64,000 nucleotides of DNA from Streptomyces sp. NBC_01314 (GCF_041435215.1 NZ_CP108394.1:8494001-8558000); one strand, 5' to 3'; numbered from the stretch's first letter, positions 8,023 through 16,798 are shown. A program made the numbers and translations. Notes: generated from the sequence alone by a model not told the origin.

Positions 8023-9432
8023 ATGACGCCGTCTCCGTCTCCGTCCCCGCCGCCCCGCCCCACGACCTCGTCCCCGGCTCCCGCCGATCTCGTCATCACC
8101 GGCTGCACCGCTCTCGTCCACGACGAGCACGAGGGGATCACCTTCGTCGAGGACGCCGCGATCGTCGTACGGGAAGGGGTGATCGCGAGCATCGGGCCGG
8201 CGGAGGAGACGGCTCCGGTCACGACGGCGGAACGGATCGACGCGCGCGGCCAGGTCGCGATGCCGGGGCTGATCAACTGCCATACGCACGCGCCGATGGT
8301 GGCGCTGCGCGGCATCGCGGAGGACATGCCGGCGGAGGAGTGGTTCAACGACGTCATCTGGCCCGTCGAGTCCAACCTGACGGCGCGGGACGTCGAGTTG
8401 GGGGCCCGGCTGGCCTGCGCGGAGATGATCCGGGGCGGGGTGACGTGCTTCGCCGACCACTACTTCTCGATGGACACGGTCGCCGCCGTGGTCGAGGAGA
8501 CGGGGATGCGGGCGCACCTGGGCGAGGCCTTCTTCTCCTCGCAGGGGCCCGAAGGCCGTGAGAAGTCCCTGGAGTTCGCGCTGCGGCACCGGGGCGCGGC
8601 CGGCGGTCGTATCACCACCGTGCTCGCCCCGCACGCCCCCTACACGGTCGAGGGCGCCGACCTCGCTGTGACCGCCGAACTCGCCCGCGAGCACAACCTC
8701 CCGGTGCATCTGCACGCCTCGGAGAGCCGCGATCAGACCGACAACAGCCTCGCCCGGCACGGCGTCACGCCCATCGAGATTTTGGAGCGCACCGGCCTGC
8801 TCGGCGTCGACGCGGGTGTGCTCATCGCGCACGGCACCGGGATCGTCGAGCGTGACCTGCCGGTTCTGGAGCGGGCGACCGGGCCGGTGGCCGTCGCCAC
8901 CGCGCCCCGCGGCTATCTGAAGTTCGCCTGGCCCACGACCCCGGTGCGTGCCCTGCGCCGTATCGGCATCCCCGTCGGGCTCGCCACGGACGGGGCGGCC
9001 TCCAACAACTCCCTCGATGTGTGGGAGGCCATGGCCCTCACCGCGCTCGTGCAGAAGTCCACCGAGGGCGACCCGCGCTGGCTGACCTCACGCCAGGCCC
9101 TGCACCACGCGACCCTGCAGAGCGCCCGGGCCGTCGGGCTGGGGGAGCGGATCGGCAGCCTCGCCCCCGGCCGGCGCGCCGACATCGTCCTCGTCGACCT
9201 CAGCGGCCCGCACACCCAGCCGGTGCACGACCTCGCCGCCACCCTGGTACACAGCGCCCGCTCCGCCGACGTTCGCACCACGATCGTCGACGGCCGTGTC
9301 CTGATGCGCGACCGCGAGCTGCTCACCGTCGACGTGCCCGGGACCGCTCGGGAACTCACGGACCGCCTGGCCGCGCTCACCGACCGCAGCCACGGCAACC
9401 GCATCCAGGACTACGACAAGCCGCCCCGCTGA
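8023..9432 (+). CDS. amidohydrolase family protein (TRZ/ATZ/guanine-deaminase type)
   Basis: The product has 469 residues. The ATG at 8023 follows a TACCGT -10-like box by seven bases with no Shine-Dalgarno, so the mRNA is probably leaderless. After a Pro/Ser-rich N-terminus the metal-dependent hydrolase features appear: the strand-1 motif NCHTHAPM (HxH zinc ligands, about residue 88), HLHASES (third histidine), a histidine in VLIAHGTGI and the catalytic aspartate in LATDGAASNN. The protein ends with the beta-sandwich part (PGRRADIVLVDL...VDGRVLMRDREL). This subgroup contains S-adenosylhomocysteine/methylthioadenosine, guanine, 8-oxoguanine and s-triazine deaminases. I cannot choose between them. 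The gene appears monocistronic. Confidence 0.88.
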   Translation: MTPSPSPSPPPRPTTSSPAPADLVITGCTALVHDEHEGITFVEDAAIVVREGVIASIGPAEETAPVTTAERIDARGQVAMPGLINCHTHAPMVALRGIAEDMPAEEWFNDVIWPVESNLTARDVELGARLACAEMIRGGVTCFADHYFSMDTVAAVVEETGMRAHLGEAFFSSQGPEGREKSLEFALRHRGAAGGRITTVLAPHAPYTVEGADLAVTAELAREHNLPVHLHASESRDQTDNSLARHGVTPIEILERTGLLGVDAGVLIAHGTGIVERDLPVLERATGPVAVATAPRGYLKFAWPTTPVRALRRIGIPVGLATDGAASNNSLDVWEAMALTALVQKSTEGDPRWLTSRQALHHATLQSARAVGLGERIGSLAPGRRADIVLVDLSGPHTQPVHDLAATLVHSARSADVRTTIVDGRVLMRDRELLTVDVPGTARELTDRLAALTDRSHGNRIQDYDKPPR

Positions 9433-9725
9433 GCGAAGAAACCGCAGCTCAAGGAGAAGACCCTCACGCGCGCGGGACGTCCTGAACGCCGAGCGACGAA
9501 GCTGCTGGACCTCTGCCAGGAACGCCGTCAACTGACCGTGCAGCGCTTCATGTTCGCCGTCCGAGTCGCGGGCGCCGCACACGCGACGTCCCCTTCGAGG
9601 CACGCATGGGATGCACGGCGCCCTGGTACTCGTCGTACGGCAACGCTTTCCACCTTGACCTTGACCGTGGCCATGGCGTCGTCGAGCGAAGGCTCGGCTC
9701 CACGGACGAGTACGAGGAGTGACAA
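9433..9725. pseudogene. probable decayed coding remnants on the plus strand
   Basis: No intact gene is seen, but two short stretches have coding-like composition in different frames: KKPQLKEKTLTRAG near 9437-9480 and CTAPWYSSYGNAFHLDLDR near 9612-9668, the second ending at a TGA at about 9722. They read like fragments of one or two decayed genes. I do not recognise the parents. Confidence 0.25.
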
Positions 9726-9925
9726 ATAGTGCAAGAGTCGGTACACAGAGTCACCGAAATGTGTGATTTCTGAGAGGTACCTCACGATCCGCCGTTGACC
9801 TCGTGTCAACTACGTCTCAGTACCGTCACTTCGCGAGCCGTTCACCCCATGGTTGGCGTTTAAATCTACAAGCTGCCCAGCTGCGGATCACGGGCTACGG
9901 GTACAGCGCGACATGGAGGTGCAGG

Positions 9926-10111
9926 GTGAACGGGCGAACGGTGCTGGGGCGCTTTCCCGCCGGTGGGCCGCGCGGCTCGTGGCCGGCGGAGGAATTGGCG
10001 CACGCGGCCCGCCTCGAGGGGCAGCAGGCCGAGGTCGTGATGGACATCGCGACGGACATGTTCCTGGTCATCGTGCGCGGCGCCGACACCGCCGTGACCG
10101 CGTCGGCCTGA
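9926..10111 (+). CDS. small conserved hypothetical protein
   Basis: This is a 61-residue ORF from GTG 9926, with GGAGG seven bases upstream. A longer in-frame extension to 9803 lacks a ribosome binding site and overlaps low-quality sequence. The product is soluble, with a RTVLGRFPAGGPRGSWPAEEL start and a C-terminal MDIATDMFLVIVRGAD strand-like segment, and has no recognisable domain. It converges with the ABC exporter gene, whose stop lies two bases away. I do not assign a function. Confidence 0.5.
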   Translation: MNGRTVLGRFPAGGPRGSWPAEELAHAARLEGQQAEVVMDIATDMFLVIVRGADTAVTASA

Positions 10112-10113
10112 CC

Positions 10114-12087
10114 TCACCCCGCCTTCGGGGCGGGCACCTTCGCCGCGGAAGCCTGCCCCGTCGGCACCTTCGCCGCGAACTGCTCCGCCTGGAGCGAATA
10201 CAGCTCCGCGTACACCCCGCCCGTGGCCAGCAGTTCGTCCGGAGTGCCGGACTCCACGAGGCGGCCCTGGTCGAGGACGTGCACGAGGTCGGCGTGGCGC
10301 ACCGACGCCAGCCGGTGCGTGATCAGGACGACCGTCTGACCGGTGCCCGCCAGGGCGCGGATCTTCTCGAAGACCTCCAACTCGGCGCGGGCGTCCAGGG
10401 CCGCTGTCGGCTCGTCCACGATCAGGATGCGCCCCCGCCGGTACGCTGCTCGCGCGATCCCCAGGCGCTGCCACTGCCCGCCCGACAGCTCGTGCCCGCC
10501 GCTGAACCCCTTGCCCAGAAGCGTGTCGAGGCCGCGTGGCAGATCCTCCACCACGGCCTGCGCCCCGGCCTCCGCGACGGACGCGGTGAGCCGCTCCTCG
10601 GTCATTGGCGCCGAGGGACGCCCGATCGCCATGTTGACGCGAGCCGTGAAGGGCCACCGCTTGAAGTCCTGCGCGACCATCGCGATGCGCTCGGCCAGCT
10701 GTCGCCGGTCGGCGCCCGCCGCGTCCACGCCGTCCCACATGATCTTGCCCTCGTCGGGCGTGTACAGCCCGGCGAGCAGCTTGACCAGGGTCGTCTTGCC
10801 CGAGCCGTTCTCGCCGACGAGCGCCACGATCTTGCCCAGCGGCACGGTCAGGGTGACATCGCTGAGCGCGGGCCGGGTGGCCTTGCCCGGGTAGGTGAAG
10901 GTCAGGTTCTCCACCCGGATCTCCCGCGGGTCCTCGGGCAGCGGATCACCGCCCTCCGGGATGGCACGCTTGGCGGCCTCCACGTACAGGCGCTGCATGT
11001 CGCCCACGAACAGGGCCTCCTCGTGGAGGGAGTTCACCTCCAGGACCAGCGTGTCGAGGCTGGCGGAGCCGGTGCGGACCGCGATGACCGCCGTACCCGC
11101 CACGGACAGCGCCATCGCGCCGGTGAGCAGCAGACCGCCCAGCGTCGCGTACGTCGCCACGGTCGCCAGCCCGGTCCACACGGCCGCGTACAGGCCTGTA
11201 CGGGCCGCCAGCCGGGCAAGGCGCGCCTGCTCGGCCTCCGCCGTCTCCGACATGGAGCGGAAGTGGCGCAGCAGGAACGGGCCGACGCCGTGCACCCGGA
11301 TCTCCGGAGCCGCCTCCGGCTCGATCAGCAGGGAGCCGATCAGATATCCCGCGCGCGCGTGCTGCACCCAGGCGTGGAAGGACGTGTAGCGGCGGCGGGC
11401 GATCGTCAGGGCGCTCCAGGCGCTCGGCAGGGTCATGGTGACGAGGAGCGGGAGGAGGGCCGGGTGCAGCACGGTCAGCACACCGGCCGCCGCGGTCAGA
11501 GAGATCAACGCGTTCACCACGCGCGCCGAGTAGCTGATCATCCGGCGCGCCGACTGGGCGCCGTACTTCGCGGTGTCCAGCAGCTTGTGGAAGCCGTCGT
11601 CCTCGATCGCGGACAGCTCGACAGCCGCCGCCCGCTCCAGATACAGCTCGGTCGCGACGCGCTCCACCTTCGGCTCCAGCCGGCCCGTGGCGTACGTCGA
11701 CGCGGCTCGCAGCAGGCTGGACACCAGCATCACGGCCGCGATGGTGAGGAGTGCGGGGGCGGCTCCCCGTAACCGCTCCTCGACCGTGCCGTCCGCGATC
11801 AGCCGGGCCAGGATCGTGTTCACCGCGAAGAGGCTCACGGCCTGGGCGAGACCGCGGCCCGTCTCGGCGGCCAGTACGGTCCGGGCGGCCCGCCGGTCCG
11901 CCTGCCAGGCCAGCCGGAAACTCGACGCGAGCAGCGACGGCAGCCGCCGCACCATCGCTCGGAAATTCAGCTCCAGAAACGCGTTGGCATGCTGCGACCA
12001 GCCCATGTCGTACCGCAGCGGCCCCCCGAACAGCAGCAGCTCCGACTCCGACGTCTCCGGCTTGCCCCCATCACGCGCCTTCCCCAC
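10114..12087 (-). CDS. ABC transporter, fused permease and ATPase (type I exporter half-transporter)
   Basis: The product has 657 residues. The GTG at 12087 has GGAGG six bases upstream; a longer ORF to 12174 adds an unlikely leader. Six membrane helices (about residues 60-340) precede the nucleotide-binding domain: Walker A GENGSGKTT, Q-loop MVAQDFKRWPF, ABC signature LSGGQWQRLGIAR, Walker B ILIVDEPTAALD and the H-loop ITHR. The C-terminal 30 residues carry KVP repeats (FAAKVP, AAKVPAP). Half-transporters of this type act as dimers exporting lipids, peptides or drugs. No second half is adjacent, so a homodimer is likely. Three GC-rich hairpins lie upstream. Confidence 0.92.
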   Translation of the reverse strand: MGKARDGGKPETSESELLLFGGPLRYDMGWSQHANAFLELNFRAMVRRLPSLLASSFRLAWQADRRAARTVLAAETGRGLAQAVSLFAVNTILARLIADGTVEERLRGAAPALLTIAAVMLVSSLLRAASTYATGRLEPKVERVATELYLERAAAVELSAIEDDGFHKLLDTAKYGAQSARRMISYSARVVNALISLTAAAGVLTVLHPALLPLLVTMTLPSAWSALTIARRRYTSFHAWVQHARAGYLIGSLLIEPEAAPEIRVHGVGPFLLRHFRSMSETAEAEQARLARLAARTGLYAAVWTGLATVATYATLGGLLLTGAMALSVAGTAVIAVRTGSASLDTLVLEVNSLHEEALFVGDMQRLYVEAAKRAIPEGGDPLPEDPREIRVENLTFTYPGKATRPALSDVTLTVPLGKIVALVGENGSGKTTLVKLLAGLYTPDEGKIMWDGVDAAGADRRQLAERIAMVAQDFKRWPFTARVNMAIGRPSAPMTEERLTASVAEAGAQAVVEDLPRGLDTLLGKGFSGGHELSGGQWQRLGIARAAYRRGRILIVDEPTAALDARAELEVFEKIRALAGTGQTVVLITHRLASVRHADLVHVLDQGRLVESGTPDELLATGGVYAELYSLQAEQFAAKVPTGQASAAKVPAPKAG

Positions 12088-12226
12088 CCATGGCCTCCCC
12101 CGAGTCGTCGCCGACAGGCCACTATCCCGGCGCACCCCGCCCCCGACCAGAGCGCACGACGACGAGACCCCCACTCACCCGGAGCACGCGGGGCGCGAAG
12201 AGGCAGAAGGGAGTACGCCGGGATGT

Positions 12227-12302
12227 GAAGGAAGGGCCGAAGACCCTTTCCTTCAGAACCCCTTTTCCTTCGGATGGCGCCTTGCTTCAGAAGGCGCCAT
12301 CC
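12227..12302. terminator. two consecutive hairpins upstream of the ABC exporter
   Basis: First hairpin: GAAGGAAGGG (12227-12236) with CCCTTTCCTTC (12244-12254), one bulge. Second: GGATGGCGCCTT (12272-12283) with AAGGCGCCATCC (12291-12302), 12 perfect pairs around a 7-base loop. They lie between the two minus-strand genes and probably end transcription coming from 12407. Confidence 0.6.
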
Positions 12303-12406
12303 TTCACAGGAGCGCGGGGAACCGCGCGTCAGCCCCCGTGGACCCGCGGCTGCGTATCCACCGACCGCGAATCCACCGACGCGTAACGCGGCCAACCGGC
12401 AGAGCC

Positions 12407-12877
12407 CTACGCGGTCATCGTCCGAGACCACGAGGGCGTGGTCCCAGTGACCCGGCACAACGCCAGGTACAGCGGTATCGGCGGCGTGTAGGGAATGGCG
12501 CCCTCCGGCCGCAGGATCAGCCCGGGAACGGCCGAACCGTCGGAGACCAGCGCTCCGGTGGTGTAGCGCACCGGAGCCGGCCACTCCAGGGCGTAGTCGG
12601 AGTCGGCCGGCACGATCCACCACCAGTGCGCCTTGTCGGCGTAGACACAGCCCACGCGGGGCAGCCGGGGCAGGACCATCGGCCCGAAGCGGGCCGGGAC
12701 GGCAACCGCGTCGCAGCCCATGGGCGCGGTCATGCCATCGGGCAGGGGAATGGGGCGGGGCGTCGCCGCGGGACGCTGGGCGCGGCGCATACGGGTCAGG
12801 GTGTCGAGGCTCACCACACGGGCCACTCTGCCCCCACCGGGGGGCCGAGCGGGACCGATCGACGCGCTCACACCCAT
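12407..12877 (-). CDS. conserved streptomycete hypothetical protein
   Basis: The product has 156 residues. ATG 12877 overlaps the end of the upstream ATPase gene by 10 bases (start inside GAATGGGTGTGAG) with a G-rich site upstream, so the two genes are translationally coupled. Proline-rich basic N-terminus, then a compact C-terminal region with Trp-rich KAHWWWIVPAD and VRYTTGALVSDGSAVPGLILRPEG. No signal peptide or known catalytic motif is visible. Homologues of such proteins are regularly found next to the anti-sigma-type ATPase of the WhiJ/AbaA-like clusters (from memory), which suggests a role in the same signalling unit. Confidence 0.7.
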   Translation of the reverse strand: MGVSASIGPARPPGGGRVARVVSLDTLTRMRRAQRPAATPRPIPLPDGMTAPMGCDAVAVPARFGPMVLPRLPRVGCVYADKAHWWWIVPADSDYALEWPAPVRYTTGALVSDGSAVPGLILRPEGAIPYTPPIPLYLALCRVTGTTPSWSRTMTA

Positions 12878-13728
12878 TCGGCCCCCGTCCGCCGTCCGAC
12901 TTCCGGCCGGACTTCGACTTCCGTACGACACTCCGCACCCGCACGGCCCCCGGCCACCGCACGGCCGTCAATACTTCTGCGCACCTCGGTACCTCTACGG
13001 ACTTCGGTACCTCTACGGACTTCGGTACCTATGCGGACTTCGGTACCTATGCGGACCTCGGTACCCGCACGACCCTCGGCACCCGCGAAGCGGAACGCCT
13101 CTGCGTCGCCTTCGCGGTTCTCAGCCGGCGGCTTCTTCGCGCCCCAGCCCAGATCGGACCGGGCCGCCGTGTCCGCGCTCGTCGCCATACCGGTGACCAT
13201 GACCGTGCTCGCGCCCGAATCGGGGGAGACCGCGCCGGCGAGGAGCCCACGCGGCACGTCCGCCCACACCAGGAGCCCCAAGCCCACCGGCTGCGCTCCC
13301 CAGGAGCGGCAGAGGGACTCTATGAGGAGCAGTCCTCTCCCGTGTTCCTCCTCGGGCCGCTGCGGCGAGGGATGCGGCTCACCCGGAGCGCAGCCCTCGT
13401 CCCGTACCGCTATGCGCACCAGCTCGTCGCCATCGTGCAGCTCGCAGACGATCTGGGTGCTCGCGGTGTGCACGATCGCGTTGGTCACCAGCTCGGACAC
13501 GACCAGCGCGGCCGTGTCGCAGGTGTCCTCGCAGAGGGCCCAGCCGGTGAGCTGGGTACGGGTCACACGCCGGGCCTGGGCCACGGCGCCCGGGTGCGCG
13601 GCCAGCTCGAATCGAAACCGGCGCTCGGCGATTGTCTCGGGGCGCGCCCCGGCGGCCGGACCGGGACCGACACGGTCTCCGGCGGCGTCTGTTCCTAACG
13701 GCGCAGGGGGCGGAATCACGCTTGCCAC
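12868..13728 (-). CDS. ATP-binding protein, anti-sigma factor-like (HATPase/SpoIIAB type)
   Basis: The product has 286 residues from GTG 13728; the exact start is uncertain (TTG 13755 and GTG 13719 are alternatives). The GHKL fold is clear: N-box ELVTNAIVHT, G1 box VRDEGCAPG and G2 box HGRGLLLIESLC. Kinases of this type phosphorylate anti-anti-sigma factors or bind sigma factors. In Streptomyces they sit beside XRE/DUF397 pairs (AbaA-like clusters), as here. The C-terminal 80 residues are unusual: a six-residue unit GTEVRR/GTEVRI is repeated five times, encoded by an 18-bp tandem DNA repeat at about 12985-13075, making a positively charged tail. It is divergent from the XRE regulator across a palindromic region. 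Confidence 0.85.
   Translation of the reverse strand: MASVIPPPAPLGTDAAGDRVGPGPAAGARPETIAERRFRFELAAHPGAVAQARRVTRTQLTGWALCEDTCDTAALVVSELVTNAIVHTASTQIVCELHDGDELVRIAVRDEGCAPGEPHPSPQRPEEEHGRGLLLIESLCRSWGAQPVGLGLLVWADVPRGLLAGAVSPDSGASTVMVTGMATSADTAARSDLGWGAKKPPAENREGDAEAFRFAGAEGRAGTEVRIGTEVRIGTEVRRGTEVRRGTEVRRSIDGRAVAGGRAGAECRTEVEVRPEVGRRTGAEWV
12980..13075. repeat. 18-bp in-frame tandem repeat in the ATPase gene
   Basis: ACTTCGGTACCTCTACGG-like units recur at 18-bp spacing about five times. They encode the GTEVRR/I hexapeptide on the minus strand. Recent slippage expansion is likely, since the units differ by only one or two bases. Confidence 0.85.
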
Positions 13729-13740
13729 TATCGCCCCGCC

Positions 13741-13780
13741 GTGAACACTTGGCAAGTGTCACTCTGGAAATTGCAGAGTG
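13741..13780. promoter_or_regulatory. paired palindromes between divergent ATPase and XRE genes
   Basis: ACACTTG-G-CAAGTGT at 13745-13759 is a perfect 7+1+7 palindrome. Fifteen bases on, CACTCTG (13760-13766) and CAGAGTG (13774-13780) form a 7-bp inverted repeat around GAAATTG. Both lie just upstream of the ATPase start and are good candidates for operators of the adjacent XRE regulator (inference). Confidence 0.5.
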
Positions 13781-14004
13781 CCGTATGACTCTCTGAACGG
13801 TCATGGCACACTGCACGCAACAGCACGTGTAGCGGCGCCAGTTGGAAATCCCTCGCACAACGTTCTTAAGCACGCACAGTGTTCGTTTGTGTACACGGAC
13901 ATGCGCGGCGCGCGAGGCCTCCGAACGGCGCCGCCGGGCTGTCGGGACCGGCCGGCCCGGAATTCGACGCAGGTCAGCGCCGAGTCAGAGGAGAGAGGGG
14001 CGAG

Positions 14005-14865
14005 ATGAGCGAGCCGCGGTCCGCGCCGACGGTCGGCCAGGTCGTTCTCGGCCGGCGTCTGCTGGACCTGCGCGAGCGCGCGGGCATCCGGCGCGAGGAG
14101 GCCGGGCGCATCCTGCACGTCGCCGCCGCCACGGTCCGCCGTATGGAGACCGCCGAGGTCGCCCTCAAGATTCCCTACCTCCAGCTCCTGCTGAAGGCGT
14201 ACGGTGTCGGCGACGAGGAGGCCGCGACCTTCGTCCGGCTCGCCGAGGACGCCAACAAACCCGGCTGGTGGCAGCGCTACCACGACATCCTGCCGGGCTG
14301 GTTCTCGATGTACGTCAGCCTGGAGGGCGCGGCCGGCCTGATCCGCGGCTACGACCCCCACTTCGTCCCCGGCCTGCTGCAGACCGAGGACTACGCGCGT
14401 GGCGTCATGACCTCGGGCGCCATCGGCCAGACCAAGCCCGAGGACATCGAGCGCCATGTCGCCCTGCGCATGCAACGGCAGGAACTGCTCACCCGTGAGG
14501 ACGCGCCCCGGCTGTGGTTCGTGATGGACGAGACCGCCCTGCGCCGGTTCGTCGGGGGGCCGGCGGTCATGCGTACCCAGATCGACCGACTGCTGGAGGC
14601 CATGGAACTGACCCGAGTGACCCTCCAGGTCGCTTCCTTCGACACAGGACCGCACCCCGGCACGTACGGGCCCTTCGTCCTGTTCCGTTTCGCCATGCCC
14701 GAACTTCCGGACATGGTCTACAGCGAGTACCTGACCGGCGCCGTCTACCTGGACGACCGCTCCGAGGTGGCGACCCACCTCGAGGTCATGGACCGCATGG
14801 CGGCGCAGGCCGCCACTGCACAACGCACGAAGGAGATCCTCCGGGATCTCCGCAAGGAGCTCTGA
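14005..14865 (+). CDS. XRE family regulator with DUF5753 domain (WhiJ-like)
   Basis: The product has 286 residues. ATG 14005 follows GAGAGAGGGGCG; an upstream in-frame ATG at 13879 would add a leader without coding character. The N-terminal helix-turn-helix covers about residues 8-70 (VVLGRRLLDLRERAGIRREEAGR..., VRRMETAEVALK). A DUF5753 region follows, starting PGWFSMYVSLEGAAGLIRGYDP and including VPGLLQTEDYARG, the hallmark of Streptomyces WhiJ-type developmental regulators. The DUF397 partner begins 9 bases after the stop. Such XRE/DUF397 pairs with an AbaA-type ATPase act in control of differentiation and antibiotic production, the DUF397 protein relieving repression by the XRE protein. 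Confidence 0.92.
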   Translation: MSEPRSAPTVGQVVLGRRLLDLRERAGIRREEAGRILHVAAATVRRMETAEVALKIPYLQLLLKAYGVGDEEAATFVRLAEDANKPGWWQRYHDILPGWFSMYVSLEGAAGLIRGYDPHFVPGLLQTEDYARGVMTSGAIGQTKPEDIERHVALRMQRQELLTREDAPRLWFVMDETALRRFVGGPAVMRTQIDRLLEAMELTRVTLQVASFDTGPHPGTYGPFVLFRFAMPELPDMVYSEYLTGAVYLDDRSEVATHLEVMDRMAAQAATAQRTKEILRDLRKEL

Positions 14866-14874
14866 AGACACCGA

Positions 14875-15153
14875 ATGGAACTCATCAAGTCGCAGTCGCG
14901 CACGCGCAAGCAGTCGCACACACGCGTCTACAACGGCATGCCCGCCCGGGAGCTCGGCAGCGAGGGCTGGCACAAGCCCTGGAGCGGAGGCAACGGCGGC
15001 AACTGCCTGGAGGCCATGAAGCTCGCCGACGGCCGAATCGCCGTACGGCAGTCCACCGACCCCGACGGACCGGCGCTGATCTACACGCCCGCCGAGATGA
15101 ACGCCTTCATCCAGGGCGCCAAGGCTGGGGTGGCTGACTTCCTCCTGTCCTGA
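14875..15153 (+). CDS. DUF397 domain protein (BldB/WhiJ-partner type)
   Basis: The product has 92 residues in the same operon as the XRE regulator, 9 bases apart. It has the DUF397 core W.KPWSGGNGGNCLEAMKLADGRIAVRQSTDPDGPALIYTP shortened here to its key elements: NCLEAM, VRQS and a C-terminal TPAEMNAFI helix. DUF397 proteins are small, acidic to neutral modulators that bind the cognate XRE protein. The N-terminus (SQSRTRKQSHTRVYNG) is longer and more basic than usual. Confidence 0.9.
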   Translation: MELIKSQSRTRKQSHTRVYNGMPARELGSEGWHKPWSGGNGGNCLEAMKLADGRIAVRQSTDPDGPALIYTPAEMNAFIQGAKAGVADFLLS

Positions 15154-15244
15154 GGCCTGTTGCGCACTCCCTGTTGTTCAGTCAATGACCCTATGTTGGC
15201 CCTGAGTTGATCATCTACTGCCGCACATTCCCATGGAGTTCGTC

Positions 15245-16048
15245 ATGAGCGGGCGTCCCCCCGTCGAGATCGACACGAGCAGACCTCATCCCGCACGAAT
15301 GTACGACTGGTATCTCGGCGGCAAGGACAACTACCCCGTCGACGAGGCCATGGGCAGGCAGATGCTGGCCCTCGACCCCCGGGTGCCGGTCATGGCACAG
15401 GTCAACCGTGCCTTCATGCACCGCTCCACGCGCTGGCTCGCGGAGAACGGCGTACGGCAGTTCCTCGACATCGGCACCGGCATTCCGACCGAGCCGAACC
15501 TGCATCAGATCGCCCAGCGCGTCGCCCCCGGGACGAGCGTCGTGTACTGCGACAACGATCCCATCGTGCTGGCCCACGCGGCGGCCCTGCTGCGCGGTAC
15601 GCCCGAGGGGCGCACCGAGTATCTGCAGGCCGACGTGCGCGACCCGCACGCCGTCATCGAGGGCGCCAAGAAGGTTCTGGACTTCGGCCGGCCCGTGGCG
15701 CTCTCGCTCATCGCGCTGCTGCACTTCGTCTCCGACGAGGACGGAGCGCACGCCCTGGTCCAGCGGCTGATGTCCGAACTGCCCTCCGGCAGCTACCTGG
15801 TCGTCACCCACGCCACCGCCGACTTCACCCCGGAGGAGTCGAAGGTGGCGACGGAGAAACTCAAGGCCGCGGGCGTCACCCTGGCCCTGCGCTCCCGCGA
15901 GGAGTTCACCCGCTTCCTCGACGGCCTCGAACTGGTCGACCCCGGCGTCGAGGTGCCCCACCACTGGCACCCCGAACTCGGCGATCCCGTCCCCGGCCAG
16001 GACGACGGGGTCATCCCGGGATACGGCGCGGTGGCGCGCAAGCCGTAG
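15245..16048 (+). CDS. SAM-dependent methyltransferase, DUF574 family
   Basis: The product has 267 residues from ATG 15245, which has GGAG seven bases upstream; ATG 15233 is an alternative. It shows the streptomycete DUF574 pattern: DTSRPHPARMYDWYLGGKDNY at the start, then motif I FLDIGTGIPT, the acidic loop YCDNDPIVLAHA, QADVRDP, and LIALLHFVSDED. This is a class I Rossmann methyltransferase of unknown substrate, often encoded beside XRE/DUF397 pairs, as here. Confidence 0.9.
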   Translation: MSGRPPVEIDTSRPHPARMYDWYLGGKDNYPVDEAMGRQMLALDPRVPVMAQVNRAFMHRSTRWLAENGVRQFLDIGTGIPTEPNLHQIAQRVAPGTSVVYCDNDPIVLAHAAALLRGTPEGRTEYLQADVRDPHAVIEGAKKVLDFGRPVALSLIALLHFVSDEDGAHALVQRLMSELPSGSYLVVTHATADFTPEESKVATEKLKAAGVTLALRSREEFTRFLDGLELVDPGVEVPHHWHPELGDPVPGQDDGVIPGYGAVARKP

Positions 16049-16065
16049 AGCTTCGTCGGCGGCAT

Positions 16066-16114
16066 GCGTGAGGGCGCGGCACAGACCTTCTGGGGCTGGG
16101 CCGCGCCCTCACGC
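16066..16114 (+). terminator. 15-bp perfect stem-loop
   Basis: GCGTGAGGGCGCGGC (16066-16080) pairs perfectly with 16100-16114 across a 19-base loop, 17 bases after the methyltransferase stop and before the convergent phosphatase gene. It is a likely bidirectional terminator without a T-run. Confidence 0.7.
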
Positions 16115-16190
16115 GCGCTGGGCCGCGCCTTCGCGCGCCGTGCGCGCTCAGTGAGCCGCGCGCTCGGCGAGCCGTGGTGCGCGCCGACGC

Positions 16191-16709
16191 CTACAGGTAC
16201 GACCAGATGCGGCGCGGTGCGTCGACGAGCCGGCTCATCGCTTCCACCGGCAACGGCGGCTGCGCGGTGTCCCGCTCCTGCTCCAGCGTCAGCCCGTAGT
16301 AGATCTGCTCGATCGACGGCGGCCCGACCGACAGGTTGCGCCAGACCGCTCCGGCCGAGTCCTCCTGCCCGGTCCGTACGAGATAGGCCGCGGCCATCGT
16401 CCCCGTACGGCCGACGCCGGCGCCGCAGTGCACGAACACCGGCCCGGAGCTCGCGGAGACGGTGTCGAGCAGGCGCTGCACCTGCTCCGGCGTCGGGGTC
16501 TGCCCGTCGCGCATCGGCACCCGTACGACATCGAGGCCCGCCTCGCGCGGCAGAGCGAGCTGGGCGGCGCTCAGGTTCTCGGCGCGCAGGTCGACGACCG
16601 TGGTGAAGCCGAGGTCGGCGAGCGCCCGGTAGCCGGTGGGGGAGGGCACGGCCCCGCGCCACAGCTCGCCGTCGGTGCCGACGGCCTGGAAGTTGTGAAT
16701 GCCCCGCAC
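16191..16709 (-). CDS. dual-specificity/tyrosine phosphatase-like protein
   Basis: The product has 172 residues. GTG 16709 follows GGGAGGGGG by about six bases, and translation from further upstream would run through a heptamer repeat. The catalytic P-loop VHCGAGVGRTGT (Cys-x5-Arg) is intact, with RGIHNFQAVG at the N-terminus and the general-acid aspartate probably in VPMRDGQTP. Cysteine phosphatases of this type remove phosphate from Tyr/Ser/Thr or inositides in the cytosol. It lies downstream of the MocR gene, separated by a heptamer array, and may be cotranscribed with it. Confidence 0.85.
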   Translation of the reverse strand: MRGIHNFQAVGTDGELWRGAVPSPTGYRALADLGFTTVVDLRAENLSAAQLALPREAGLDVVRVPMRDGQTPTPEQVQRLLDTVSASSGPVFVHCGAGVGRTGTMAAAYLVRTGQEDSAGAVWRNLSVGPPSIEQIYYGLTLEQERDTAQPPLPVEAMSRLVDAPRRIWSYL

Positions 16710-16745
16710 CGGGAGCCCCCTCCCGGCGACCAGGTCCGTAGGCTC

Positions 16746-16794
16746 CTGCCCGCTGCCCGCTGCCCGCTGCCCGCTGCCCGCTGCCCGCTGCCCG
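16746..16794. repeat. heptamer array, seven units of CTGCCCG
   Basis: There are seven perfect CTGCCCG units between the MocR stop and the phosphatase gene. A similar six-unit heptamer array occurs at 26112-26153. Such arrays are slippage-prone; copy number may vary between strains. Confidence 0.9.
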
Positions 16795-16798
16795 CCGC

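Noticed and set aside
6403..8832. Minus-strand ORF of 809 codons across the FUSC and amidohydrolase genes
   Set aside because: It spans two real genes and the tandem repeat array and has a low-complexity product; a shadow ORF.
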